Assembly: GCF_000217795.1 (NCBI RefSeq)
Contig: NC_015681.1
Location: 1,603,244-1,667,243 of the forward strand
Direction: 5' to 3'
DNA from: Thermodesulfatator indicus DSM 15286
GTDB taxonomy: Bacteria; Desulfobacterota; Thermodesulfobacteria; Thermodesulfobacteriales; Thermodesulfatatoraceae
Length of the DNA: 64,000 nucleotides
Positions within the stretch are counted from its first letter, which is position 1, and each line of letters opens with the position of its first letter. The notes beneath the pieces were generated by a model that saw only the letters and a list, made by a program, of their open reading frames with translations, was not told the origin of the DNA and did not search any database. Of the stretch, positions 36,753 through 44,726 are shown one piece after another. The translations under genes and the position numbers were made by a program.

Positions 36753-37747
36753 TTCAGCTCCCTCTCCAATTCCTCCACACTCGGCAGACTACTCTTAATC
36801 TCCTCCGGAAGAGCACGGGTCAGACGATAAGAAGAAACGCCAATCGGCTTTGTAGTATCTCTCAGAGCATACTCTACGATTACTTTGTTTTTGGACTTGC
36901 AAAGAATGATGCCTATAGAAGGCCTATCATCCGGGTGGCGGAGTAAATCGTCCACTGCCGAAAGGTAAAAGTTCATCTTGCCGGCGTATTCCGGCTTGAA
37001 TTCGCCAGTCTTGAGTTCTATTACCACATAGCAGCGCAGTTTCAGGTGATAAAAGAGGAGATCCAGGTAAAAGTCTTCTCCCCCGACTTCCAGGTGAACC
37101 TGACTCCCCACAAAGGCAAAGCCAACTCCTAATTCAAGGAGAAAATCTCGGATGCGGGCTATGAGCTGCTTTTCAAGCTCACGCTCGCGGATGTCTTCCG
37201 TCAATCCCAGAAAATCAAAAACATAGGGATCTTTCAGCATTTCTTGGGCAAGGTCCGATTGAGGAGCAGGTAAAGTCCGGTCGAAATTGGTAATGGCCTT
37301 TCCCTTGCGATGATAAAGCCCGCTTTCTATCTGATGGACCAAGACGTTTCGGCTCCAGCCATGCTCAATGGTTTGCTGGATGTACCATATACGCTCAGTA
37401 GGATCTTTGACTTTCTCAAGAAGTGTAATGTTGTGATACCAGGTAATTTGTGCAAGCACCTCTTGCACAAATTTTTTATCAGGATAAGCCTCGGCAAAGG
37501 CCCGCATATATTTCAAATTCCGGGCGGAAAACCCCTTCAGGTCTGGAAACTCTCGCCTCAGGTCCTGCGCCAGACGGTCAATCACCTTCGAGCCCCAGCC
37601 TTCTTTTCTCTGACGTTCCAAAATCATCCGGCCGATTTCCCAGTAGAGCAGAATAAGCTCACGGTTGACGGAAAGGGCGGCCTTGACCCGCGCCCTCCGA
37701 ATGCGCTCCTTTAAATCCGCTAAAAATTCGGCATAGCCCGTAGGCAA
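36746..37747 (-). CDS. YhcG-like PD-(D/E)xK nuclease (DUF1016)
   Basis: The protein has the DUF1016 N-terminal half (YAEFLADLKERIRRARVKA, ELILLYWEIGRMILERQ, NLKYMRAFAEAYPD, TWYHNITLLEKVKD). The C-terminal PD-(D/E)xK nuclease half includes FYLDLLFYHLKLRCYVVIELKTGEFKPEYAGKMNFYL (described residues; Asp, Glu and Lys are the putative catalytic set) and IGIILCKSKNKVIVEYAL. Such proteins are common beside type I restriction genes. There is no ATG; I chose TTG at 37747, with GGAG six bases upstream; TTG at 37765 and 37759 are alternatives overlapping the hsdM end. GC rich like hsdM and hsdR. The role in the type I system is unproven. Confidence 0.82.
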   Translation of the reverse strand: MPTGYAEFLADLKERIRRARVKAALSVNRELILLYWEIGRMILERQRKEGWGSKVIDRLAQDLRREFPDLKGFSARNLKYMRAFAEAYPDKKFVQEVLAQITWYHNITLLEKVKDPTERIWYIQQTIEHGWSRNVLVHQIESGLYHRKGKAITNFDRTLPAPQSDLAQEMLKDPYVFDFLGLTEDIRERELEKQLIARIRDFLLELGVGFAFVGSQVHLEVGGEDFYLDLLFYHLKLRCYVVIELKTGEFKPEYAGKMNFYLSAVDDLLRHPDDRPSIGIILCKSKNKVIVEYALRDTTKPIGVSSYRLTRALPEEIKSSLPSVEELERELKK

Positions 37748-37748
37748 T

Positions 37749-39437
37749 CTATTCTCCAAACCCAAGCTCCCTTAAATTACGTTTAATGGCCTCTTCAAGT
37801 TTTGCCCCTTCGGAAAACTGGGCCTCAAGCTCCGCCACCAGGCGCTTCATCTTCTCCTCAAAAATTTCGTCGTCTTCTTCCTGAATCTCTACACCCACAT
37901 AGCGGCCCGGGGTGAGTATGTAGTCGTGCTCCCTGCGGATTTTCTCTATAGTCGCACTTATGCAGAATCCAGGGATGTCTTTATACTCACCAGCACCATC
38001 TTCAGCGCGCCAGGCGTGGTATGTCCGGGCAATTTTCTCGATTTCTTCATCTGTAAGTTCTCTATGGACGCGATCCACCATGACTCCCATCTTGCGGGCG
38101 TCAATGAAAAGGACTTCTCCACGGCGGTCACGAAGACGCTTCTTCTGCCCGGCAGGCGGGCGACCGCTCTTGTCCCTGGTCAGAAACCACAGGCAGGCCG
38201 GGATCTGGGTGGTGTAAAAAAGTTTATCAGGCAGGGCCACGATGCAGTCCACCAGGTCGGCTTCCACGATATTCTTGCGAATCTCTCCTTCGTTTGACTG
38301 ATTGGAAGAAAGCGAGCCGTTGGCGAGCACCACCCCGGCGTAACCTACTGGTGATAGATGATGGATCATGTGCTGTAGCCAGGCAAAGTTGGCGTTTCTC
38401 GCCGGCGGAAGCCCATATTTCCAGCGTTTGTCGTGGCGGAGTTGTTCTGCGCCCCAGTTTTTCATATTGAAAGGTGGATTGGCCAGGATGTAATCGGCTT
38501 TGAGATCAGGGAACCGGTCATTCAAAAAGGTGTCGCCTTGTTCGATCTTTCCCTCTATGCCACGGATGGCGAGATTCATTTTACAGAGACGCCAGGTAGT
38601 GTAATTAAGTTCCTGGCCGTAGATGCTGATGCGGGCGCGGGCCCGGCCGCCGTTACCGTTGCCCGTGGCGTGGGCCTCCACAAAACGCACCGACTGCACA
38701 AACATGCCGCCAGAGCCACAGCAAGGGTCGTAAACCCGGCCCTCAAAAGGCTCAAGCATCTCCACAAGAAGCTTTACCACCGAAGCCGGAGTGTAAAATT
38801 CACCCCCTTTGCGGCCTTCGGCGCTGGCAAACTGGCCAAGAAAATATTCGTAAACCCGCCCCAGAACGTCCTTTCCCCGCGCTTCTTCGCCCTCTAACCG
38901 GATATTCGTAATCAGATCTATGAGTTGACCAAGGCGCTGTTTATCCAGGGCCGGGCGAGCATAATCTTTAGGAAGCACTCCTTTTAGGGAAGGATTCTCG
39001 CGCTCTAAGGCCTCCATGGCCTCGTCCACTATCTGGCCGATCTCTGGCCGACGGGCGTTTTGCTTGAGACGCTCCCAGCGGGCCTCTGGCGGCACCCAGA
39101 AGACGTTGGCCGCCCGATACTCGTCGGGATCTTCAGGATCGGCGTAAGGTTCCTGTTCAAGTCGTTTGCGATGTTCCTCGAAAGCGTCCGAGATGTACTT
39201 GAGGAAGATCAGCCCTAGGACCACGTGTTTGTACTCGGCGGCGTCCATACTTCCCCGCAGGGCGTTGGCTGCCTCCCAGAGCTTGGCTTCAAAACCGAGA
39301 AGTGCCCTGTCGTTTACCTCGACCTTTTGGGTACGACGAGAACGTCTTTGGGGTTTTTGTTTTCCTTGAGATTGGCTGTTTAACTCAAGACCAAGATCTT
39401 CTTGGAGGAATTTGTCGATAGGATTCTTGTTTGGCAT
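37749..39437 (-). CDS. hsdM: Type I restriction-modification methylase (HsdM)
   Basis: N6-adenine methyltransferase subunit. The protein (562 residues from ATG 39437) shows an N-terminal helical domain ([33 protein letters not shown] in pieces), the SAM-binding [15 protein letters not shown], and the catalytic NPPF in [16 protein letters not shown]-terminal helical region ([16 protein letters not shown]) follows. GAGG precedes the ATG; a TTG at 39443 is in frame but less likely. This is the first clear gene of the island operon. GC content is high for the window. Confidence 0.94.
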   Translation of the reverse strand: MPNKNPIDKFLQEDLGLELNSQSQGKQKPQRRSRRTQKVEVNDRALLGFEAKLWEAANALRGSMDAAEYKHVVLGLIFLKYISDAFEEHRKRLEQEPYADPEDPDEYRAANVFWVPPEARWERLKQNARRPEIGQIVDEAMEALERENPSLKGVLPKDYARPALDKQRLGQLIDLITNIRLEGEEARGKDVLGRVYEYFLGQFASAEGRKGGEFYTPASVVKLLVEMLEPFEGRVYDPCCGSGGMFVQSVRFVEAHATGNGNGGRARARISIYGQELNYTTWRLCKMNLAIRGIEGKIEQGDTFLNDRFPDLKADYILANPPFNMKNWGAEQLRHDKRWKYGLPPARNANFAWLQHMIHHLSPVGYAGVVLANGSLSSNQSNEGEIRKNIVEADLVDCIVALPDKLFYTTQIPACLWFLTRDKSGRPPAGQKKRLRDRRGEVLFIDARKMGVMVDRVHRELTDEEIEKIARTYHAWRAEDGAGEYKDIPGFCISATIEKIRREHDYILTPGRYVGVEIQEEDDEIFEEKMKRLVAELEAQFSEGAKLEEAIKRNLRELGFGE

Positions 39438-39484
39438 AAGCAAACCTCGATTAGTATTTTATAGTTTTGATATGCTTTATCTTT

Positions 39485-39652
39485 CTATTTCTCGAGCTCT
39501 TCTTCGAATTCTTTTACAAATATTTTTTTAGCAAGCTGATTAAATTCTGGAAATTCTTTTACGAAAAGCTTAAACAACTCCCTTGCGCAGTAAACACATC
39601 CTCCATCAGCCTGCTTTAAAATATTTAAGATTTTATCTTCTTCTTTGGTCAT
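39485..39652 (-). CDS. Small CxxC protein upstream of hsdM
   Basis: A 55-residue open frame that is not part of a longer gene: MTKEEDKILNILKQADGG, then CVYC, ARELFKLFVKEFPEF, and an acidic helical end. GGAAG precedes the ATG. The CxxC pair in a helix-turn-like setting suggests a small metal- or DNA-binding domain. It ends 48 bases before hsdM on the same strand and may head the operon. I recognise no family firmly; coding is supported by the well-formed start and helical pattern. Confidence 0.45.
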   Translation of the reverse strand: MTKEEDKILNILKQADGGCVYCARELFKLFVKEFPEFNQLAKKIFVKEFEEELEK

Positions 39653-39809
39653 TTTCTTCCAAGTTAAAACTATTTATTCGAGAAATTATTTCGGACTTAA
39701 GGGTAAATTTGTGAAAGATTGCTTTAGGGCCTGGGTAGGATTGAACATCCTGCACCAAAAAAGTCTGGTTTCTTACTTTTACTATCTGGCCGGGTTCTGG
39801 AATTATCAT
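39633..39809 (-). pseudogene. Possible N-terminal remnant of a DrmD/SNF2-type helicase
   Basis: A 58-codon frame reads MIIPEPGQIVKVRNQTFLV, then QDVQSYPGPKAIF, a pattern like the N-terminus of SNF2-family helicases such as DISARM DrmD (PGQ.VRVR....LVEDV). After about 35 residues the resemblance ends and the frame soon stops. There is no ribosome site. It overlaps the start of the small CxxC ORF by 20 bases. The simplest reading is a leftover of an older defence gene at this site; a short independent protein cannot be excluded. Confidence 0.35.
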
Positions 39810-39972
39810 TTGTTTTGGACGGCTACTTATCCCTCTATCTTTTTCACCATAACAAAAAAAGACTTTATAGAAAAGAAATTTAATCTTTCCACAAAAATTT
39901 TAGAAAACCTTATGAAGTTCAACCGATAAAGGCGGGAAGAGGCGAAACTAAGGTAGTTATTGGGCTAAAAAA

Positions 39973-40050
39973 TGGGGTGACCGGTGGGATTTGAACCCAC
40001 GACCTCCGGGGCCACAACCCGGCGCTCTGACCACCTGAGCTACGGTCACC
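39973..40050 (-). tRNA. tRNA-His (GTG)
   Basis: Reads GGTGACCGTAGCTCAGG at the 5' end with the extra G-1 pairing C73, which is diagnostic of tRNA-His. The anticodon loop is TTGTGGC with anticodon GTG. The T-arm is GTGGG-TTCAAAT-CCCAC, and CCA is encoded at the 3' end (39973-39975). All four stems close. Confidence 0.95.
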
Positions 40051-40112
40051 TCCAACAAAAACCTATTTAAATTTAAACTTATTTTTACTCTGCTTCAAGA
40101 GAACATAAAAAA

Positions 40113-40187
40113 TGGCTGGGGGACTAGGATTCGAACCTAGACCGGCGGGTCCAGAGCCCGCTGTCCTGCCGATTAGACGATCCCCCA
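40113..40187 (-). tRNA. tRNA-Gln (CTG)
   Basis: The acceptor stem TGGGGGA pairs with TCCCCCA. The anticodon stem GCGGG/CCCGC surrounds loop CTCTGGA, giving anticodon CTG. The T-arm is CTAGG-TTCGAAT-CCTAG. The 3' CCA is encoded (40113-40115). It lies about 60 bases upstream (in transcription) of tRNA-His, so they form a two-tRNA unit next to the defence island. Confidence 0.95.
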
Positions 40188-40384
40188 GCGCTTAACCAAA
40201 TGATTATCAAATTTATGCCTCGTGTCAAGGAGGCACCCTACTTTCTTATCTATTTCTCTATTAAGGCTCTAGATTAAATCCAGGTGTTTTTACTGACTGG
40301 GTATTTTTATGTTCCCCAAATTTTAGCTGTTACTACTGGATGCCGAAAAAGAGATTAGCGGAAAACTTAAAGGGAGGTTTGGAA

Positions 40385-40645
40385 ATGTCGGGCAGAGAAA
40401 TTTTAGAACAACTAATGGCTATAAACAAAAACTGTCGAGAGGCTTTAGCTGAAAATGACTTCCAAAAGTTACAGGCCATTCTTGATCTCAAAAAGGAACT
40501 TATGAAGTTTCTTAAAAGCTGTAATTTTTCTGAAGAAGATATTCCTGAGATAGAGCAAGTTTTACATGATGAAGAAGACTTGGCGAAATTAGTAATTATG
40601 AAAAAAAAATCTTTAGTCGAGTTTTTGAACGTAAAATTTTATTAG
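40385..40645 (+). CDS. FliT/FlgN-like small helical protein
   Basis: An 86-residue helical protein (MSGREILEQLMAINKNC, then REALAENDFQKLQAILDLKKEL) with the spacing typical of flagellar export chaperones of the FliT type. The ATG at 40385 follows GGGAGG; an upstream in-frame ATG at 40340 lacks a ribosome site. It precedes the FlaG gene by ten bases, which supports a flagellar role. Family assignment is tentative, as these chaperones are poorly conserved. Confidence 0.55.
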   Translation: MSGREILEQLMAINKNCREALAENDFQKLQAILDLKKELMKFLKSCNFSEEDIPEIEQVLHDEEDLAKLVIMKKKSLVEFLNVKFY

Positions 40646-40655
40646 GAGGAAGGCC

Positions 40656-41018
40656 ATGCAAATATCTCGTCTTTCCACTCATAATATAGAGGCTATCAGC
40701 CAGTCTCAACAACCAGATAAAGATTTTCCTCGGTCAGCTTCTAATGAAGTTTTTAAAGAAAAGATAGAAAATAAAATGCCTGAAGACCAAAAAAGGCCAG
40801 AGAGTTATGAAAATATAGTAAAAACTATCCAGAAAGAACTTGAACAGCTAAATGTAAGGTTGGTAATCAGTGTGGACAAAGATACTAAAGATTTTGTAGT
40901 TAAAGTAATTGATCCTCAAACAGATGAGATTATTAGGCAAATTCCGCCACAGGAACTTTTAGAAATTAGAAAAAAGCTCGATGAATTGGTGGGTATCCTT
41001 TTTGACGCACGGGTTTAG
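40656..41018 (+). CDS. flaG: FlaG-family flagellar protein
   Basis: The 120-residue protein has a disordered N-terminal half (Gln, Ser, Lys rich). The FlaG domain occupies residues 50-118, with VRLVISVDKDTKDFVVKVID and EIIRQIPPQELLEIRKKL, then GILFDARV. FlaG modulates flagellar filament length in other bacteria. AGGAGG precedes the ATG. Only this gene and its FliT-like neighbour represent the flagellum in the window; response regulators follow directly. Confidence 0.85.
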   Translation: MQISRLSTHNIEAISQSQQPDKDFPRSASNEVFKEKIENKMPEDQKRPESYENIVKTIQKELEQLNVRLVISVDKDTKDFVVKVIDPQTDEIIRQIPPQELLEIRKKLDELVGILFDARV

Positions 41019-41020
41019 AG

Positions 41021-41608
41021 GTGGAAGCAAAAGACGATGTTGTAAAAATTCTCATTGCTGAAGATGAAAAATTTTTTCGTATTCTACTTTTTGAGGAGCT
41101 TCAGGACCAAAAACGTCAGGTAAAAGTGGCTTCAAATGGTGCAGAAGCCCTGGATCTCCTCAAAAGGGAGAATTTTGATCTACTTATTACCGATTTAAAA
41201 ATGCCAGGTCTAGAAGGAATTGAACTTTTGAAAGAAGCCAAAAAAATAAATCCTCGCATTTTGGTAATAGTGATAACCGGTTATGCTTCTTTAGACTCAG
41301 CTATCGAAGCCTTAAAAGAAGGGGCTTATGATTATATTCGTAAGCCTTTCAGTCTCGAAGAATTAAAAGTGAGCGTGAACAATGCTTGTACCTTAATATT
41401 GCTTGAACGCGAGAACAAAAGGCTACTTGAAGATTTGCGCCAAGTCTACAATCGTTTTAAAGAAAGTCTTGAAGAGCGTACTCCTTCCCCTAGATCTCTA
41501 CTTGATGAACTGGAAAGATTAGCGAGACTCCGCCAGGAAGGCTTTCTTGAGGAAGAAGAGTTTGAAGCTATAAAAAAGATTTTAATTCAAAGGTCAAATT
41601 ATGAATAA
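41021..41608 (+). CDS. Response regulator with C-terminal SHOCT-like segment
   Basis: The 195-residue protein (GTG start at 41021) has a CheY-like receiver (VKILIAEDEKFFRILLFEEL, phosphorylatable Asp in DLLITDLKMPGLEG, Thr in VIVITGYASL, Lys in YIRKPFS) over residues 7-125. A coiled linker follows, and then LLDELERLARLRQEGFLEEE, a SHOCT-like short helical module. No DNA-binding domain is present. It starts two bases after flaG and overlaps the next regulator by eight bases. Confidence 0.85.
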   Translation: MEAKDDVVKILIAEDEKFFRILLFEELQDQKRQVKVASNGAEALDLLKRENFDLLITDLKMPGLEGIELLKEAKKINPRILVIVITGYASLDSAIEALKEGAYDYIRKPFSLEELKVSVNNACTLILLERENKRLLEDLRQVYNRFKESLEERTPSPRSLLDELERLARLRQEGFLEEEEFEAIKKILIQRSNYE

Positions 41609-43070
41609 ACCCCGATACTTAGTAGTAGATGACGAAAAGCTTTTGCGGGAAAACTTAGCCCTCTTAATTTCTTCTGCAGAAGACTGTGACGTTTATCAGG
41701 CGGAAAATGCTTATGAGGCCCTTGAAATATTAGGCAAATACCCTATTGATATGGCTTTTGTAGATATAAATATGCCTGGGCTTTCAGGGATTGAGCTGCT
41801 TAAATTAATTCGTAGAGATGGCCATAAAATACCTGTTATTCTTATGACGGGTTATCCTTCTCTTGAACTCACGGTTGAAGCTTTAAGAGAAGGGGCCAGT
41901 GACTTTTTGATAAAGCCTTTTACCTCCCAACAGCTTTTCGAAATAATTAATCGCTTTAAACAAAAGAAAGACACTCCAAAAGCAGAATATAATGATATTC
42001 TTGAGCTCTTAAAACAAAAAACCAGAGAACAAACTCTTCTTTTTACTATTAGTGACCGTCTTACCAGCTGCAATAGCTTATCAAAATTGTACTATGAAAT
42101 TGTAAAACTCAATCAAGAATTTATTTCTTCTGAAGAAGCTGTTTTTTATCTCTTTGATCAAGAAAGAGGCATGCTTGTGCCAACTAGCTGGGTAGGTTTA
42201 AAGGAGGAACCTCAGAGTCTTTCTATAGAGGAAGCAAATCCCATAACCAAAAGCGTTCGCGAAGGACTTCCTTATTTAATCCCTCAAAAAGATACTGAAA
42301 AAGCTGCTCTTGTAGTTCCTTTTCGTATGAAAGAAGAAATTTTCGGGGCCCTTGTTTTGTGTCGAAAAGAAAATTTTTCTAAAGAAGACCTCTTTCTTGC
42401 CACTATCATATTGGAAAGAAGTGCTCCTTTAGTGGAAAATTTTATTTTATATGAAAGTATCGTTCTCAACTTACACGATGCTTTGAAGGCCCTAGTTAAA
42501 GTGCTTGAGGCTAAGGATCCCTATACAAAAGAACATTCTGAACGAGTTACCCGTTACGCTGTACTTTTGGCCAAAGAAATAGGGCTTTCCGTTGAGGAAA
42601 TTGAATGCTTAAGAGTAGCAGGACACCTTCATGACATAGGAAAAGTGGGTATTCCTGACGCTATATTGTTAAAACCTGGCCGCCTGACCCCAGATGAATT
42701 TGAGGTTATAAAAGCCCATCCTCTTATTGGAGCAGAAATTGTAGGCCATATAGGCCTCCTTGCAGAAGAAGCAGAAATTATAAAATATCATCACGAACGC
42801 TGGGATGGAAACGGTTATCCTACTGGTTTAGCCGGCCAAGATATCCCACTTCTTTCACGGATTCTTGCCGTAGCTGATGCTTTTGATGCTATGACCAGCA
42901 AACGCCCTTATCGCCCGGCTATGAGTTTTGTCCAAGCTCTTAAGGAAATTAAAAATGGCAAAGGTAGTCAATTTGATCCGGAAATAGTGCAAATTTTTGT
43001 TTCCGTATTTAAGAATTTTTTGGAGGAAAGGAATAATGAACAAAGAGATATTTCATCAGTTACTGCCTAA
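41601..43070 (+). CDS. Response regulator with GAF-like and HD-GYP domains
   Basis: The 489-residue protein has three parts. A receiver domain covers residues 1-120 (YLVVDDEKLLRENLALL, Asp in DMAFVDINMPGLSG, VILMTGYPSL, FLIKPFT). A GAF-like sensor spans about 150-285. An HD-GYP phosphodiesterase follows (EAKDPYTKEHSERVTRYAVLL, HLHDIGKVGIPDAILLKPG, then the HHERWDGNGYP and RILAVADAFDAMTS signatures). All metal-binding residues of HD-GYP appear present, so it likely degrades cyclic-di-GMP. Adjacent flaG suggests a motility link. Confidence 0.92.
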   Translation: MNKPRYLVVDDEKLLRENLALLISSAEDCDVYQAENAYEALEILGKYPIDMAFVDINMPGLSGIELLKLIRRDGHKIPVILMTGYPSLELTVEALREGASDFLIKPFTSQQLFEIINRFKQKKDTPKAEYNDILELLKQKTREQTLLFTISDRLTSCNSLSKLYYEIVKLNQEFISSEEAVFYLFDQERGMLVPTSWVGLKEEPQSLSIEEANPITKSVREGLPYLIPQKDTEKAALVVPFRMKEEIFGALVLCRKENFSKEDLFLATIILERSAPLVENFILYESIVLNLHDALKALVKVLEAKDPYTKEHSERVTRYAVLLAKEIGLSVEEIECLRVAGHLHDIGKVGIPDAILLKPGRLTPDEFEVIKAHPLIGAEIVGHIGLLAEEAEIIKYHHERWDGNGYPTGLAGQDIPLLSRILAVADAFDAMTSKRPYRPAMSFVQALKEIKNGKGSQFDPEIVQIFVSVFKNFLEERNNEQRDISSVTA

Positions 43071-43665
43071 AGCGGCCTGCGGTCACCTGATACAGGGATT
43101 AATTCATAATTTTAGTGGTCCTTTGCAAATTATTTCTATGCAACTAGAGATGCTCAAGTTTTCTTTGTCTAAAGAACCTGAAAATGAGCTTTCTAAAACC
43201 TTGAGAGAGCGACTTTCCCAAATGGAAGAGCAGATTGTTAGGCTCAAAGACCTTTTAGACGCTGCTTGTGTTTTGACTCAAAATAGCCCAACTCCCATTA
43301 ACATTAACGATGTGTTAAAAAGAATGCTGATATTTTGGGAGGCAGACCTAAAATTCAAGCACGATATCCCTAAAAACTTATTTTTTTCTCAAGATGAGCT
43401 CATGATAATAGCGCCACCTGCCCAGGTTTATCAGGGTTTTTGTGCCCTTTTCTGGGCAATAGTACCTTTTCTCGTTAAAAATAAATTCCCCCTTACGGTG
43501 AAAACTCAGCACGAAAATGTACCAGTAATAGATATCGAAATTAATGGATCTGAAAGTTTACCTGAAGATGACCCTTTTTTTGTTTTCGCCAGAGAAACCC
43601 TTTCTCCGTTTTTCAACTTCGAAGTATCTAAAAATAGATTAAGGCTTGTTTTTAATCCTTCCTAA
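43036..43665 (+). CDS. Histidine-kinase-like protein lacking an evident ATP-binding core
   Basis: A 209-residue protein with a HisKA-like start: ACGHLIQGLIHNFSGPLQIIS with an H-box-like His, and long helices LRERLSQMEEQIVRLKDLLD. The C-terminal half lacks clear N, G1 and G2 boxes of HATPase_c, so it may be a degenerate kinase or phosphotransfer protein. I chose the ATG at 43036 (GGAGGAAAGG before it), giving a 35-base overlap with the HD-GYP regulator. It ends in the ATG of dprA. It is probably the partner of the two receivers. Confidence 0.6.
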   Translation: MNKEIFHQLLPKAACGHLIQGLIHNFSGPLQIISMQLEMLKFSLSKEPENELSKTLRERLSQMEEQIVRLKDLLDAACVLTQNSPTPININDVLKRMLIFWEADLKFKHDIPKNLFFSQDELMIIAPPAQVYQGFCALFWAIVPFLVKNKFPLTVKTQHENVPVIDIEINGSESLPEDDPFFVFARETLSPFFNFEVSKNRLRLVFNPS

Positions 43666-44726
43666 TGATCTCTGATAATTTGACTTGGTCCTTAGCTTTG
43701 TGGTTAGTCCCCAAAATGGGACCTCGGCGTTTTTTTAAGCTTTTAAATTTTGTACAAAATCCAGAAGAAGTTTTTTCTCTCCCTAAATCAAGAATTAAAG
43801 AACTTGGCTTAGAGTTACCGGAAAAAGAAAAGGCCTTAGCCAAGGCCAAAAATGAATTCGCTCTTGTTAATAAGCTAGGTGGAAAGGTAATAAGCTTTTT
43901 CGATGAGGATTACCCTCCTCTTTTAAGAGAAATATCCGATCCTCCGCCCATTTTATATGTTTTAGGAAACTTGCCTCAAAAAACAGGGCTGGCGGTGGTG
44001 GGTTCAAGAAGGGCTACTTCTTACGGCCGGGAAGTATGTCGTAAGTGGGTTTCGGTTTTAGCCCGAGCCGGAATCCCTATTGTAAGTGGGCTGGCTTTGG
44101 GAATTGATAGTATGGCCCACGAGGCGGCGGTAAAGGAAAATGCCCCTACCTATGCGGTTTTAGGTTGCGGGCTTGACGTAAATTATCCAGCTAGTAATTC
44201 CTGGTTGCGCCGGGAGATAATCGCCAAAGGTGGAGGTTTAATCACTGAGTTCCCTTTAGGGACTAAGCCTAGACCAGGAAATTTTCCTATTAGGAATCGC
44301 CTAATAAGCGGTCTTAGTGCGGCAGTTTTAGTGATAGAGGCAGATCTTAAAAGCGGTTCTTTAATTACCGCGAGACTTGCGGCCGAACAGGGAAGGGAAG
44401 TATTAGCCGTTCCAGGGCCGGTTTATTCTTCGCAAAGCCGGGGTACACACGCTTTAATACGAGATGGCGCCCTTTTGGTAGATCATCCTGAGCAGGTGCT
44501 AGAAATTTTTTCGTTATCTTTTTTAAACGAACGAGAAGAGTTGACACTTAGTGAAGAAGAGGCCAAAGTTTTAAATTGTTTTGAAGGCGAGCCCCTTGAA
44601 TTTGATGAATTGATTTTAAAAACGGGTTTGGAAGTCGATAAATTATTACAAATTCTTACCAATTTAGAATTAGAAGGTTTGATTGTTAAACAATCTGGGA
44701 ATGCTTATTTAAAGGTGTCGTTATGA
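43665..44726 (+). CDS. dprA: DNA-processing protein DprA/Smf
   Basis: DprA loads RecA on incoming single-stranded DNA in natural transformation. The 353-residue protein has an N-terminal SAM/HhH-like part (WSLALWLVPKMGPRRFFKLL). The Rossmann-like core follows (LAVVGSRRATSYGREVC, GIPIVSGLALGIDSMAHEAAV, YAVLGCGLDVNYPASN, GGGLITEFPLGTKPRPGNFPIRNRLISGLS in pieces, SGSLITARLAAEQGREVLAVPG). A C-terminal winged-helix-like part ends it. It overlaps topA by four bases (ATGA). Confidence 0.95.
   Translation: MISDNLTWSLALWLVPKMGPRRFFKLLNFVQNPEEVFSLPKSRIKELGLELPEKEKALAKAKNEFALVNKLGGKVISFFDEDYPPLLREISDPPPILYVLGNLPQKTGLAVVGSRRATSYGREVCRKWVSVLARAGIPIVSGLALGIDSMAHEAAVKENAPTYAVLGCGLDVNYPASNSWLRREIIAKGGGLITEFPLGTKPRPGNFPIRNRLISGLSAAVLVIEADLKSGSLITARLAAEQGREVLAVPGPVYSSQSRGTHALIRDGALLVDHPEQVLEIFSLSFLNEREELTLSEEEAKVLNCFEGEPLEFDELILKTGLEVDKLLQILTNLELEGLIVKQSGNAYLKVSL

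Noticed and set aside
39645-39929. 94-residue plus-strand frame next to the tRNAs
   Set aside because: It has a TTG start without ribosome site and lies opposite the helicase-like remnant, which explains the region better.
39973-40187. tRNA-His/tRNA-Gln as an integration site for the defence island
   Set aside because: I looked for a direct repeat of the tRNA 3' ends near the gpsA side of the island and saw none, and no integrase gene is present.
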